A DNA stretch of 64,000 nucleotides from Cyclobacterium jeungdonense (lineage in GTDB: Bacteria; Bacteroidota; Bacteroidia; Cytophagales; Cyclobacteriaceae): NCBI RefSeq assembly GCF_010994275.1, contig NZ_WMCD01000014.1, positions 47,042 to 111,041 on the forward strand. The letters are read 5' to 3'. Positions within the stretch are counted from its first letter, which is position 1. Each line of letters opens with the position of its first letter. Shown piece by piece: positions 25,971-35,006 of the stretch. The notes under the pieces were generated by a model. That model did no database searches. It saw only the letters and a program-made list of their open reading frames with translations, and was not told the origin of the DNA. The position numbers were made by a program, and so were the translations under genes.

Positions 25971-27128
25971 ATGGTAAAATTAAAAACGAGACGACTTTCT
26001 GCCGGGGCTTTCTTTTTTCTGACAGGCTTGTGTTTTTCTTCCTGGGCTTCGCGTATACCGGATTTTCAGGACAAATTTCAACTAAGTGAAGGACAGTTGG
26101 GATCGGTATTATTGGGTCTGCCGCTGGGGTCTTTATTGGCACTTCCCTTAGCTGCCTGGGCCGTGTTTCGATTTGGAAGTAAACTGGTGGTTTTGGCAGG
26201 AATGTCCTTTTACATACTGTTTCTGGTTGGAATTGGCTTTTCTCCGGATGCGTTTATTCTCGCCCTGATGGTCTTTATTTTTGGTATGATGGGGAATATG
26301 ATGAATATTTCCTTAAACACCCAGGCCTTGGGAATTGAAAAGGATTATGGTAGAAATATTTTAAGTTCATTTCATGGCTTATGGAGTCTGGCAGGCTTTA
26401 TAGGTGCCGGAATAGGGGCTTTGATGGTGTATTTTGACCTTACTCCAGGCGACCATTACCTGATTATCCTTTTGCTTGGAGCAGGTATGCTGGTTTATTT
26501 TGAAAAAGGCATTCTTTCGGATGGTGGCAAAAAGGAAACCGGAGGAGGTGGATTCGTCTGGAAAAGGCCAAACGCAACGCTTGCTAACCTGGGTATGGTG
26601 GGCTTTTGTGGAATGATGTGTGAAGGCTGCATGTTTGACTGGTCGGGAGTGTACATGGCAAAGGAAGTGGGAGCTTCGGCTGCCTGGGTACCCAGTGGCT
26701 ACGTTGCTTATATGGGGGCCATGGCCTTGGGTAGGTTTTTCGCCGATAAATTTTCAAACCGGTTTGGAAAGATGATGGTATTGCAAGGGTCAGGGCTTCT
26801 GATCTTTTCGGGATTACTGCTTTCGGTATTGGTACCTTTTGTATGGGTTGTTATACCAGCTTTTATGCTGGTTGGGTTTGGAACAGCCGCAGTGGTACCT
26901 CTCACCTATAGCCTTGCCGGAAGTGCTTCCGGTTATGCTCCTGGTTTAGCCATTGCCATGGTATCCACTATTTCTTACTTCGGATTTCTCCTGGGGCCTC
27001 CGCTCATTGGTTTCATAGCTGAATTAATCGGATTAAAAGGTTCCTTCGCATTGATGGCATTGGTAGGGCTGATGATTCCTTTTTGGGTAAGAGTAGGAAG
27101 ACAAAATTTTGTCCAGGCCAGATCCTAA
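25971..27128 (+). CDS. MFS transporter
   Basis: A 385-residue major facilitator with 12 predicted helices. The first helix and loop read AGAFFFLTGLCFSSWASRIPDFQDKF, followed by LSEGQLGSVLLGLPLGSL, which resembles the YbjJ / fucose-permease-like subgroup. A conserved acidic/aromatic pair in the middle (CEGCMFDWSGVYM) is also typical of that subgroup. Substrate not indicated. Single gene with its own upstream region. Confidence 0.88.
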   Translation: MVKLKTRRLSAGAFFFLTGLCFSSWASRIPDFQDKFQLSEGQLGSVLLGLPLGSLLALPLAAWAVFRFGSKLVVLAGMSFYILFLVGIGFSPDAFILALMVFIFGMMGNMMNISLNTQALGIEKDYGRNILSSFHGLWSLAGFIGAGIGALMVYFDLTPGDHYLIILLLGAGMLVYFEKGILSDGGKKETGGGGFVWKRPNATLANLGMVGFCGMMCEGCMFDWSGVYMAKEVGASAAWVPSGYVAYMGAMALGRFFADKFSNRFGKMMVLQGSGLLIFSGLLLSVLVPFVWVVIPAFMLVGFGTAAVVPLTYSLAGSASGYAPGLAIAMVSTISYFGFLLGPPLIGFIAELIGLKGSFALMALVGLMIPFWVRVGRQNFVQARS

Positions 27129-27161
27129 TGTAAAATTGAGGTCAGTTTAAATTCCGCCTTA

Positions 27162-27191
27162 TTGGTTTTTGAAAATTTTTACTTATTTTTA
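27162..27191 (+). promoter_or_regulatory. Promoter of the cysH-like gene
   Basis: TTG (27162-27164) and TATTTTTA (27184-27191) are separated by 19 bp, matching the Bacteroidota consensus except for the last base of the -7 box. It lies 57 bp upstream of the start codon. Confidence 0.45.
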
Positions 27192-27248
27192 CCAAAATTT
27201 AATACCATACCAAATCGGTAGGTTTTATAGAATTAATAGAGAAGCAAC

Positions 27249-27941
27249 ATGCAGGAGTCACTGGTTTCAAAGAAAGTATATTCGAAAGAAGAAGTTAGGG
27301 AGTTGAATGCCCGTTATCGAGATTTAAGCGTGGATGAGCGGGTTCTTCAGCTTTATAAGGATTTTGACGAAAAAGAGGTCATGCTTACCAGTTCATTTGC
27401 AGCTACTTCTGCCTTACTCCTGAGTGTCTTTTCTAAATGCAATCCCAAGCAAAAAATCTACTTTATAGATACAGGGTATCATTTTCCAGAAACGCTGGAG
27501 TACAAGAAAAAACTCACCGAACTTTACGGGCTGAATGTAGCCTCTGTCAGTGCAGGAAGAGAAGATCATGAATACACGTCTACCAATCAAACCTGGAAAA
27601 CAGATCCCGAACTGTGTTGTTCCATCAACAAGGTAAAGCCGTTGGAGTTGATCAAAAGCAGGTTTTCAGTATGGGTTTCTGGTTTGATGAGTTGGCAAAG
27701 TGACCACCGGGCTACCCTGGATATTTTTGAAGAGCGGGGCGGTATACTCAAATTTTATCCGCTTTTGGATGTAACCGAGGAGGAAAGGGATCAGTATATC
27801 AAGGAGCATCAATTGCCCTTTCACCCCTTAATCGCGTTTGGATACCATTCCATTGGTTGTAAACATTGTACGGTGCCTGGAGAAGATCGAAGTGGGAGGT
27901 GGAATAATAGTCCTAAAACGGAGTGTGGGTTACATCTTTAG
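27249..27941 (+). CDS. cysH: Phosphoadenylyl-/adenylyl-sulfate reductase
   Basis: A 230-residue PAPS/APS reductase of the PP-loop ATPase fold: LTSSFAATSALLL near the N-terminus, IYFIDTGYHFPET, and the C-terminal redox-active tail TECGLHL. It also has the two cysteine pairs of iron-sulfur APS reductases, Cys123-Cys124 (ELCCSIN) and Cys204-x-x-Cys207 (GCKHC), so it probably binds a [4Fe-4S] cluster and reduces APS to sulfite with thioredoxin. The other assimilation genes are not adjacent. It has its own promoter and terminator. Confidence 0.92.
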   Translation: MQESLVSKKVYSKEEVRELNARYRDLSVDERVLQLYKDFDEKEVMLTSSFAATSALLLSVFSKCNPKQKIYFIDTGYHFPETLEYKKKLTELYGLNVASVSAGREDHEYTSTNQTWKTDPELCCSINKVKPLELIKSRFSVWVSGLMSWQSDHRATLDIFEERGGILKFYPLLDVTEEERDQYIKEHQLPFHPLIAFGYHSIGCKHCTVPGEDRSGRWNNSPKTECGLHL

Positions 27942-27993
27942 TCTGAGGGAGTTTTTAAGCTCCATTCCTGTAAATTAAACGTTATTTTGACAC

Positions 27994-28022
27994 AAAACCC
28001 ATCCGATTGTTGGATGGGTTTT
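27994..28022 (+). terminator. Terminator of the cysH-like gene
   Basis: AAAACCCATCC pairs with GGATGGGTTTT around a 7-base loop, followed by a T-rich tail (CCTTTTT). Confidence 0.8.
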
Positions 28023-28153
28023 CCTTTTTACATAATTTTCATCCGCGAAATACCTAAACCTAATGAAATTGAGCACGATGCTAGCTATCCACGGAGGGAT
28101 GATTATAAAGCATGCGAGATTCCATATGGCCGCTTAAAGACAATTATAAACAT

Positions 28154-30802
28154 ATGAAAGGAACTCCTATTTTATTCGTTGTATTGCTGATTGCCCTGGC
28201 ATGTAAACCTGAAAAAAAGGTCGAAATCATCGAATCGACTACTACCCCTTCACTGGATTCACTGAGTCAAGCGCTGGGCTGGCCGGATGAGTTGGCAGTA
28301 CAAGCATTTTCTGGTCCGGATTTGACCCCAAGTCCAGCCTGTCTGGCAGTATCTCCTTATGGAGAAGTGTACGTTGGGGTAGACGCCATCGGGTCCTTGG
28401 GGAAAACTCCTGGAAAAGGAAGGATTGTCAAACTCATTGACAAGGACAACGATGGCAAAGCAGACGAACATACCGTTTTTGCTGAGGTGGACAATCCGCG
28501 TGGAATTATTCCGCTAGGGGATAAGCTATACGTGCTGCACACGATTTTTTCGTTGGAAGACAGCGTGGCCACCGGAATGGACTTGGTTGTATTTGAGGAT
28601 GCCAATGGAGACGGCGTTGCCGATGGCCCGTCCGAACCATTGATTCAGCATATCAGCTCGCCCAAGTTTCTTCAAGGTAGGGGGACGGATCATGCGACCA
28701 ATGGTATTCGTCTGGGAATTGACGGTTGGATTTATATTGCCGTGGGAGATTTTGGATTTCATGGTGCGGTGGACCGGGATGGTACGGAAATGACCATGCT
28801 AGGCGGCGGAATTTTGAGAGTCAGGCCTGATGGTACCGAAATGGAAGTATATACCCATGGCTTGAGGAATATCTACGATGTGGCGATTGACCCCTATATG
28901 AATATGTTTACCAGGGGAAATACCAATGATGGTGGCGGTTGGAATATCCGCTTTATTCATCAGATTCAAACAGGCGAATACGGATACCCGGTTTTATTTA
29001 AAAATTTCACCGAGGAGATTATCCCTGCCCTGGTGGATGTAGGTGGAGGATCTGGAACAGGAGCCCTTTTTATTGATGACAATCGCTGGCCGGAGAAGTA
29101 TAATAAGGTGCCGATGATGGCGGACTGGGGAAGAAGCCAATTGTACATTCATCGGTTGACAGCCGACGGCCCTTCCTATACCCAAGAGGAAGAAGAATTT
29201 TTCAAACTACCACAAATCACCGATTTGGATATAGATGGCACTGGAAGAATGTTTATGGCTGCCTGGGATGGCGCCGGGTATTCCGGTAACGAAGAGAAGG
29301 GATTTGTGGTACGTGTAGTACCCAAAGTCTGGGAATACAGCGAAATGCCTGATCTGAACGCTGCAGATATAGATGACCTGGTAGATTTATTGAAAGAAGA
29401 AAGTGCCACCATCAGATTGTATGCCCAACAGGAGTTGGTAAGCAGGGGGAGTTCAGAAGCAGCAAGCGAAGCTTTAGATTTAGCAAAAAGCTCAGGGGAA
29501 CCGCTTTATGCGCGGGTAGCCGCCATGTATGCATTTTCACAGATAAGTGGTGCGGAAGGGGTAGCAGAGATGATGGCTTTGATGGATGATGCCGAAATGA
29601 AGGAGCATGCCATCCGGGCAATTACCGATAGGGAAGCCTATTTACAAAACCTGTCAATAGCTCCTTTTGTGGAAGCGATGAGTGACCCTTCTGCCAGGGT
29701 ACGTGCGGCAGCTATTATTGCATTGGGAAGGATTGGAAATAAGGCGGCTATTCCTCATTTATTGGAGGTGGAGGTTCCCAATTCATTCCAGGCTCCCGAA
29801 TTGGGAGAGGAGGGCCCTCATGCCAGTCCGAATTCGGAAATTATCCTACCTCATTTGGCTGTAAGGGCATTGGTAGACCTGGAGGCTGATACCGAGATTT
29901 TGGAAGAAGTGGGATCTGGTAATTCGGACCTGGCGCTTTGGACGTTGCGTTATATGCATACACCTGCTGCCGTATCCGGACTAATTTCCAGGTATAATGG
30001 TTCAGCTACGGAGAGTGTGGAATTGAAACGGAGCATTCTGGCTACCCTGGCCAGATTGTATACCAAAGAGGCTCCCTACGACGGTTCCTGGTGGTGGGGA
30101 ACCCGGCCGGATACCCATGGACCTTATTACAAGTCCGTATTGTGGTCGGCCTCTCCTGAGATTAAGGCATTATTCCAGCAGCTATGGGATACCGGAAGCA
30201 GGAGCGATAAGGATTACATTGCCATGCTGAATCAAAAAAACCGGATGGGCATCCTTGAATTTGGAGGGGACTATTCGGTAACGGAGGTTTTGGAAGAACC
30301 AGAGGTGGATTTGGAAAAAATTAAAAATCAGAAAGGACAGATTGGAGAATCCTCCATTGAAGATATTCTTTTGGCCATGCAGGAGCTAGCCGGAGAAGCT
30401 GTTAAAGGCAAAGCGATTTTCCAACAACAGGGTTGCAAGGCTTGCCACAGCATAGAAGCAGGGGAGCAGATGAAAGGGCCTTTTATGGGGCAGGTAGGAA
30501 GCATCATGACTCGGGAGCAAATAGCAGAATCCATACTCAAGCCGAATGCGTCCATTTCTCAGGGATTTGCTACGGTGATGATCCAAACCAAGGATGATAA
30601 GTCTTATGTGGGTTTTGTGACGGAAGAAAGTGCAGAGCGCATCGTTATCCGCAATATAGCAGGTCAGGCCTTTACGCTAGCAGCAGCTAACATAAAGGAG
30701 CGGACGGAAATGGAAAATTCCATGATGCCCGCTGGTCTGGCCAATTCCTTATCCTACGAAGAGTTTGCCTCATTGATCACCTACCTTTCGGAACAGAAAT
30801 AG
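28154..30802 (+). CDS. PVC-type heme-binding CxxCH lipoprotein (second)
   Basis: An 882-residue lipoprotein; the start at 28154 gives the signal peptide and lipobox LIALAC, while an in-frame ATG at 28112 adds an unconvincing leader. Like the protein at 19525-22590, it has an N-terminal beta-propeller (about 50-400), a HEAT-repeat middle (about 410-700) and a C-terminal cytochrome c with CKACH (Cys761, Cys764, His765) plus the shared segment MENSMMPAGL. The two are clearly paralogues. The calcium-binding-like repeat DKDNDGKADEH near residue 96 also occurs in the first copy as DSNGDGKADK. It probably oxidises a sugar or alcohol on the periplasmic face. Terminator follows. Confidence 0.88.
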   Translation: MKGTPILFVVLLIALACKPEKKVEIIESTTTPSLDSLSQALGWPDELAVQAFSGPDLTPSPACLAVSPYGEVYVGVDAIGSLGKTPGKGRIVKLIDKDNDGKADEHTVFAEVDNPRGIIPLGDKLYVLHTIFSLEDSVATGMDLVVFEDANGDGVADGPSEPLIQHISSPKFLQGRGTDHATNGIRLGIDGWIYIAVGDFGFHGAVDRDGTEMTMLGGGILRVRPDGTEMEVYTHGLRNIYDVAIDPYMNMFTRGNTNDGGGWNIRFIHQIQTGEYGYPVLFKNFTEEIIPALVDVGGGSGTGALFIDDNRWPEKYNKVPMMADWGRSQLYIHRLTADGPSYTQEEEEFFKLPQITDLDIDGTGRMFMAAWDGAGYSGNEEKGFVVRVVPKVWEYSEMPDLNAADIDDLVDLLKEESATIRLYAQQELVSRGSSEAASEALDLAKSSGEPLYARVAAMYAFSQISGAEGVAEMMALMDDAEMKEHAIRAITDREAYLQNLSIAPFVEAMSDPSARVRAAAIIALGRIGNKAAIPHLLEVEVPNSFQAPELGEEGPHASPNSEIILPHLAVRALVDLEADTEILEEVGSGNSDLALWTLRYMHTPAAVSGLISRYNGSATESVELKRSILATLARLYTKEAPYDGSWWWGTRPDTHGPYYKSVLWSASPEIKALFQQLWDTGSRSDKDYIAMLNQKNRMGILEFGGDYSVTEVLEEPEVDLEKIKNQKGQIGESSIEDILLAMQELAGEAVKGKAIFQQQGCKACHSIEAGEQMKGPFMGQVGSIMTREQIAESILKPNASISQGFATVMIQTKDDKSYVGFVTEESAERIVIRNIAGQAFTLAAANIKERTEMENSMMPAGLANSLSYEEFASLITYLSEQK

Positions 30803-30847
30803 CGATTTCCTTTTATTAGTAAGAAGGAAAAGTGATACCAAACAATC

Positions 30848-30883
30848 AAAAAAGGCCTGCCAGGATACGAGCAGGCCTTTTTG
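30848..30883. terminator. Bidirectional terminator
   Basis: AAAAAAGGCCTGC and GCAGGCCTTTTT form an inverted repeat around a 10-base loop, with A and T tracts on the outside, between two convergent genes. Confidence 0.8.
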
Positions 30884-30886
30884 TGG

Positions 30887-31993
30887 TTAGCCACCCAGAC
30901 TTTTTTTAATTTTTGTAAACCATGACGGACCGTTTTCTGATTTTTGTTTATTATTAAAATGGTCGTCACCTATTAAAAGGGCCAGCGGCTGAAGGGGGAT
31001 GTAACTTTCACAAATTACTTTTAGCATTGCTGCAAAGGGAAGAAACAATACCATACCCGCTACTCCCCAAACCGATGCGCCCACGATTAGACTGAGTATG
31101 GCGGCAAAGGCGTTTACGTTTACACTGTTGCCGACTATTTTGGGACTCAGAAAGTTACTTTCGATAACCTGGATAAGCCAAAACATTCCGGCCACAGCCA
31201 ATGGTACCCAAAGCTCATCCTTGGATATGAAAGCATAGAGAACCGGAATACTGGCTCCAATGGTCGTTCCGATATAGGGAATAATAGAGAGGGTAGCTGC
31301 CAGAAAACCAAATAAGATGGGATTGTCCAATCCAATGATCCATAATCCGGTACTATTCGCCAGGCCCAGGATTAGAATCAGTGTCAGCATGCCGGAAAGG
31401 TATTTTTGCCCGACTAGCTGGATTTTTTTCAGCATTTTTAAGTACTGGTTTTCATTTTCCTCCGATGCAAATTGCTTAAAAGCACTGACCAAGCTCTTTT
31501 TGTAAATCAGAAACAAGAAAGTGTAAATAATCATTGTAAAAATACCTGTCAGAAAACTGGCCGTGTTGCTAAAGGTTTTTCCCAATAATCCGGCGGCTCC
31601 TTCTTTTATCCAGGATTTCCCGTCTTCCAAAAGTTTGTCTTTTTCGAAATTGCCCAGAAAGCTGAGGTTTTCATTGACAAATACCACTGAATCGGTAAAA
31701 ATAGTCATTAGTTTGTCACCGAAATCGGTCAACTGATCCGAAAGCGAGAGGATTTCAGCAGAAAAAAATGTCAAAACACCAAGAATTAACAGGAAAAATC
31801 CCAGCAATACGGTAAAGGCAGCACCAATATTCCCGAATTTTTTTTGTAACCTTTTGTGTAGAGGATGCAAAATAAAGGAAAGGAGCAGGGCCAAACTCAA
31901 GGGAATGAGAATGGATTTGGCGATGACCATGATGGTAATTACCAAAACAGCAAAGGCCAGTGTGAAAAACAAATGTCTAAAGGATAATTGCAT
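30887..31993 (-). CDS. AI-2E family transporter (PerM-like)
   Basis: A 368-residue membrane protein of the AI-2E exporter / PerM superfamily. It has two or three N-terminal helices, a soluble section rich in acidic and aromatic residues (about 85-150), and a C-terminal group of helices including PIIFGFLAATLSIIPYIGTTIGASIP and LWVPLAVAGMFWLIQVIESNFLSPKIVG, the family's most conserved part. Members include TqsA and Na+/H+ antiporter-like proteins; substrate unknown. Monocistronic, convergent with the PVC-type gene. Confidence 0.9.
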   Translation of the reverse strand: MQLSFRHLFFTLAFAVLVITIMVIAKSILIPLSLALLLSFILHPLHKRLQKKFGNIGAAFTVLLGFFLLILGVLTFFSAEILSLSDQLTDFGDKLMTIFTDSVVFVNENLSFLGNFEKDKLLEDGKSWIKEGAAGLLGKTFSNTASFLTGIFTMIIYTFLFLIYKKSLVSAFKQFASEENENQYLKMLKKIQLVGQKYLSGMLTLILILGLANSTGLWIIGLDNPILFGFLAATLSIIPYIGTTIGASIPVLYAFISKDELWVPLAVAGMFWLIQVIESNFLSPKIVGNSVNVNAFAAILSLIVGASVWGVAGMVLFLPFAAMLKVICESYIPLQPLALLIGDDHFNNKQKSENGPSWFTKIKKSLGG

Positions 31994-32374
31994 AGGGCTA
32001 AGTTAAAAATGGTAGTTTTCAAATGGATAGTAGCCTGCGTTTGACTCTTTGGAAGAGAAAATGCAGGTGGGCATTGTGAGTTAGGTTCAATCAGCTATCA
32101 TTTGATGGCATCATCACTTGCTATCTCATCAGGGGTTAGCTGGAATTTTACCTTAAGATAGAGAAAAATTAGGTAACTTATTAAAGTTATTAGTAACTGC
32201 CAGCCAAAATGGGTTTTCCGTGTAAACAATTTTTTTTTAAAGAGAGGCAATTCGGAAATAATATTTTTATAACATGGCGCAATGATTGTGTGTTTAAAAT
32301 AATAGAAATGAGGCACGCTAACTGCCAATCGTAAGTTTTTGAAAAGTTTGAAAAGAATAATTAAAATAGACCGA
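31994..32374. other. Intergenic region, nothing recognised
   Basis: This gap of about 380 bp separates two divergent genes. It is AT-rich. A minus-strand frame here has one hydrophobic stretch, but its only start lies inside the DUF4197 gene, and no family is recognisable. Promoters for both genes presumably lie here but no clear boxes are seen. Confidence 0.4.
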
Positions 32375-33094
32375 ATGAAAATTTTGAAGATAGGGTACGT
32401 TTTTTTGGTAACCATTTTGATGGCAGGATGTACTGCAGCCGAAGTCAATCGCTTTATTCAGGGAGCATCTGAGGCAAGCCTGACCGAGCAGGATGTGGGA
32501 AATGGCTTGAAGGAAGCGCTTGTTATGGGCATTTCTACCGGGGCAGATTTGGCTTCCCGTGAGGATGGGTTTTTCAAAAATGACCTGATTCGCATCGCCT
32601 TACCGGAGGATGTTCAGCGGGTGGAGGCCACTTTAAGAAGGATAGGCCTGGGGGCTGAAGTTGATCGGGTACTTTTGACCATCAACCGTGGGGCAGAAAA
32701 TGCAGCTAATGAAGCAAAGCCCATTTTTATTGATGCCATCCGGCAGCTCACCGTTCAGGATGCCTGGAATATTCTTAGGGGAGACGATGATGCAGCCACA
32801 AAATACCTGCAAAGGCAAACCACAGAAAAATTAACCGAACTATTCGAGCCCCATATTCAAAAATCGCTTGAACAGGTAGGTGCAACGCGGTATTACGGTG
32901 ATTTGGTAAGTTCATATAACAATTTTCCTACTACCTCCCGTAAGCTGGATCCGGACCTAAAGGCCTATGTGACCGAAAAAGCCATTTCCGGATTGTTTAC
33001 CTTGATTGCGCAGGAAGAGAAAGCCATTCGTGAAAATCCGGCCGAAAGGACCACCGCTTTATTACGTAGGGTTTTTGCCGCGCAGGATAATTGA
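32375..33094 (+). CDS. DUF4197 lipoprotein
   Basis: A protein of 239 residues from the ATG at 32375, which gives a lipobox (LMAGC); an upstream in-frame ATG at 32339 would put a charged leader before it. The sequence LTEQDVGNGLKEALVMGISTGADLASREDGFFKND is the DUF4197 N-terminus, followed by IRIALPEDVQ, AENAANEAKPIFIDAIRQLTVQDAWNILRG and the QVGATRYY region. DUF4197 proteins are periplasmic helical proteins without known function. It is convergent with the HicB-like gene. Confidence 0.85.
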   Translation: MKILKIGYVFLVTILMAGCTAAEVNRFIQGASEASLTEQDVGNGLKEALVMGISTGADLASREDGFFKNDLIRIALPEDVQRVEATLRRIGLGAEVDRVLLTINRGAENAANEAKPIFIDAIRQLTVQDAWNILRGDDDAATKYLQRQTTEKLTELFEPHIQKSLEQVGATRYYGDLVSSYNNFPTTSRKLDPDLKAYVTEKAISGLFTLIAQEEKAIRENPAERTTALLRRVFAAQDN

Positions 33095-33109
33095 GAAAAT
33101 AACAGGTAA

Positions 33110-33496
33110 TCAGGAAAGCATCAGCGATGTTTTCATCAATCGGGACGCCAATTCTTGTAAACCCTTTTCTATTTTTTCAGCTTCTTCAGGTGAAGGTTTG
33201 TTGGATCCGGAGGCAAATGCCTTCATTTTTTCAGCATCGATTTCTGTCAGGATTGCCAGTTCTTTCAGGTCGAATACCTTAAACGCTTCAAAAAAGGTGG
33301 GGCAATCGTAATAGTGATTAAACTCCACTGTACCCGGGTTCAGACTTTCAAATTCCCACAGCAGTTTTTTCAATTGTGTTTCCAGTCCCGGAATGCTTGG
33401 AGCGGATTGGGTCAGGGGATTATCGTTATAGGTAAGGCTTCCTTTAAAGGTATTATTTTCTTTGGTAATTACCAGGTCGAGTTTAAGCGTAGTCAT
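33110..33496 (-). CDS. Orphan HicB-like / XRE-type protein
   Basis: About 128 residues from the ATG at 33496; the open frame continues upstream but without good coding features. The N-terminal half (LKLDLVITKENNTFKGSLTYNDN) resembles the degenerate RNase-H-like HicB domain, and the C-terminal part (FFEAFKVFDLKELAILTEID then ASGSNKPSPEEAEKIEKGL) resembles the DNA-binding helix-turn-helix of Bacteroidota HicB antitoxins. No HicA-like toxin frame is seen on either side. The protein may be a stand-alone regulator or a domesticated antitoxin. The assignment is by pattern only. Confidence 0.6.
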   Translation of the reverse strand: MTTLKLDLVITKENNTFKGSLTYNDNPLTQSAPSIPGLETQLKKLLWEFESLNPGTVEFNHYYDCPTFFEAFKVFDLKELAILTEIDAEKMKAFASGSNKPSPEEAEKIEKGLQELASRLMKTSLMLS

Positions 33497-33856
33497 TGCT
33501 GTCTTTTTTTGGTTTATGGGATATTTGTTTTCACATTCCCTTTTTGGAGCCTTTAAGGTAGGAAAAAAGTACGACAAGATCAGTAGCTGGATACTCTCAG
33601 GATATTTTTGAAATACCAATTGATCACTGCTCATGCCAGCAGGGGTTCTTACCCTGGCTAATAGCAAGGAGTCCTAAAACCTGATTTCTTTCCTAGATGG
33701 CACTTCCTACATTAATTGAAGGGAGGCGCTCATTGGTTGCCCTGATTTGATCTGTATTAGGGATACGGTAGAAAATACCCCTTGTCTCTGTAAACTACCA
33801 CCGGCATTATAGAGATCCCTCCCTGATTGACTCTCCACTCAATTGCCAAAAAATGC
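33497..33856. other. Intergenic region, nothing recognised
   Basis: About 360 bp between the HicB-like gene and the tRNA terminator. No protein-like frame, RNA gene or repeat is visible. Confidence 0.4.
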
Positions 33857-33891
33857 AAAAACCCCTTCAAAATCGCTTCTGAAGGGGTTTT
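33857..33891 (-). terminator. Terminator of tRNA-Leu
   Basis: On the minus strand ACCCCTTC and GAAGGGGT are arms around a 12-base loop, followed by TTTTTGCATTTTTT. It begins 4 bp after the tRNA 3' end. Confidence 0.75.
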
Positions 33892-33894
33892 ATG

Positions 33895-33978
33895 TACCTT
33901 GGGCCGGAGTCGAACCGGCACGAGTGTTACCTCATTGGTGTTTGAGACCAACGCGTCTACCAATTCCGCCACCAAGGC
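33895..33978 (-). tRNA. tRNA-Leu (CAA)
   Basis: An 84-nt class II tRNA with the GCCTTGG / CCAAGGT acceptor stem (outermost pair G-U), a GGTAGACGC D-loop end, the anticodon stem TTGGT-ACCAA with loop CTCAAAC (anticodon CAA), a long variable arm and T-loop TTCGACT. The 3' CCA is not encoded. Confidence 0.95.
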
Positions 33979-34131
33979 ATTTCAAACTAATCCCGTTCCT
34001 TTCTGAACGGGATGCAAATATGGGCAAAGAAATTTTCTCAAACAATACTTTACCGCCTTCAAATCCTTATTTTTTTATCTTCAAGCACTCCAAATCCAGT
34101 AGGGGGCAGGCTGACCCCGACCATCGTCCGT

Positions 34132-34902
34132 TTAGACCTCGAAATTAATGTAAATGGAGCTGTCGTATTTCAAGCCCAATAAATCCGCCCCATGTCCATG
34201 ATTAATGCCAATCTCCAACAAGCCGAGACTGTTGAAAAAGGCCCAACAATCGCCAGGCTCCACCTCGTCGTAGTTCTGCTGTATCGTTTCCAGGGTTTCC
34301 CTTCCAAAGGAAATTTCAAATTTTCCGGGATTTAGCTTATCAAAAACGTCTCTGGGGATGTTTGTGATCAGATTCCCGTAATGGTCTACCCGTAATACAT
34401 AACCCACGATTTGTTTTTTGCTCGCTTTAAATTGCCTGCCCATCATCTTTTTTATGGAAGGCAAGGGGCCTCCGAAATCATGAATGGCCGCGCCGCTGGC
34501 TACTTTGGCCGCAATGGGCGCCAGTATGTCCTTGGCAGGGAAGCTGCTGTTACGGATATGAATATCTGAGAACTTGACCACTATTCCCGGATCGTGATCT
34601 GCCAACATGCTCAAGACCCCGTTGTTCGGCCCGACGAAAATATGTTCGTTCAGTTTGATGCCTATGTAACCATCCGTGATGTCGCTGGTGGAATTTAATG
34701 CCACCAGGTGAACAGTACCTTTAGGAAATTCGTTATAGCTAGCACGAAGAACGAAAGCCGCATGCGCAATATCGTAAAGAGCGATATCATGACTGATGTC
34801 GACGATGGATAATTGGGGGTTTATGGATAACATCTTCGCTTTTACTACCGGAACGTAGTAATCAGCGTTTCCAAAATCAGATATGAATGTTACCAAAGCC
34901 AT
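34132..34902 (-). CDS. SAM hydrolase (SAM-dependent chlorinase/fluorinase family)
   Basis: A 256-residue member of the DUF62 / S-adenosyl-L-methionine hydrolase family, which uses hydroxide (or in rare relatives halide) to split SAM into adenosine and methionine. The N-terminal ITFISDFGNADYYV-like start (VTFISDFGNADYYVPVVKA) carries the conserved DFG and the Asp that binds the ribose. Later motifs include IFVGPNNGVLS and LRVDHYGNLITNIPRDVF. Halogenases lengthen a loop that is not obviously extended here, so hydrolase is the better call. It is divergent from phoH. Confidence 0.9.
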   Translation of the reverse strand: MALVTFISDFGNADYYVPVVKAKMLSINPQLSIVDISHDIALYDIAHAAFVLRASYNEFPKGTVHLVALNSTSDITDGYIGIKLNEHIFVGPNNGVLSMLADHDPGIVVKFSDIHIRNSSFPAKDILAPIAAKVASGAAIHDFGGPLPSIKKMMGRQFKASKKQIVGYVLRVDHYGNLITNIPRDVFDKLNPGKFEISFGRETLETIQQNYDEVEPGDCWAFFNSLGLLEIGINHGHGADLLGLKYDSSIYINFEV

Positions 34903-34926
34903 AGAAGCAAGTCAATTAAAAATTCG

Positions 34927-34959
34927 TACTTTTGTTTTATTATATGATAAACAAAAATA
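34927..34959. promoter_or_regulatory. Divergent -7 elements between SAM hydrolase and phoH
   Basis: TACTTTTG on the plus strand (34927-34934) and TATTTTTG on the minus strand (34952-34959 complement) match TAnnTTTG. Neither has a clear TTG at the -33 distance. Confidence 0.35.
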
Positions 34960-35006
34960 GGCATTTTAAATTAGTTTTTTGAATAGGATAAACAGAAGAC
35001 AGTATA

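Noticed and set aside
32098..32448. 116-residue minus-strand frame with one membrane stretch
   Set aside because: Starts inside the DUF4197 gene on the opposite strand; no conserved family; the hydrophobic region can be explained by AT-rich DNA.
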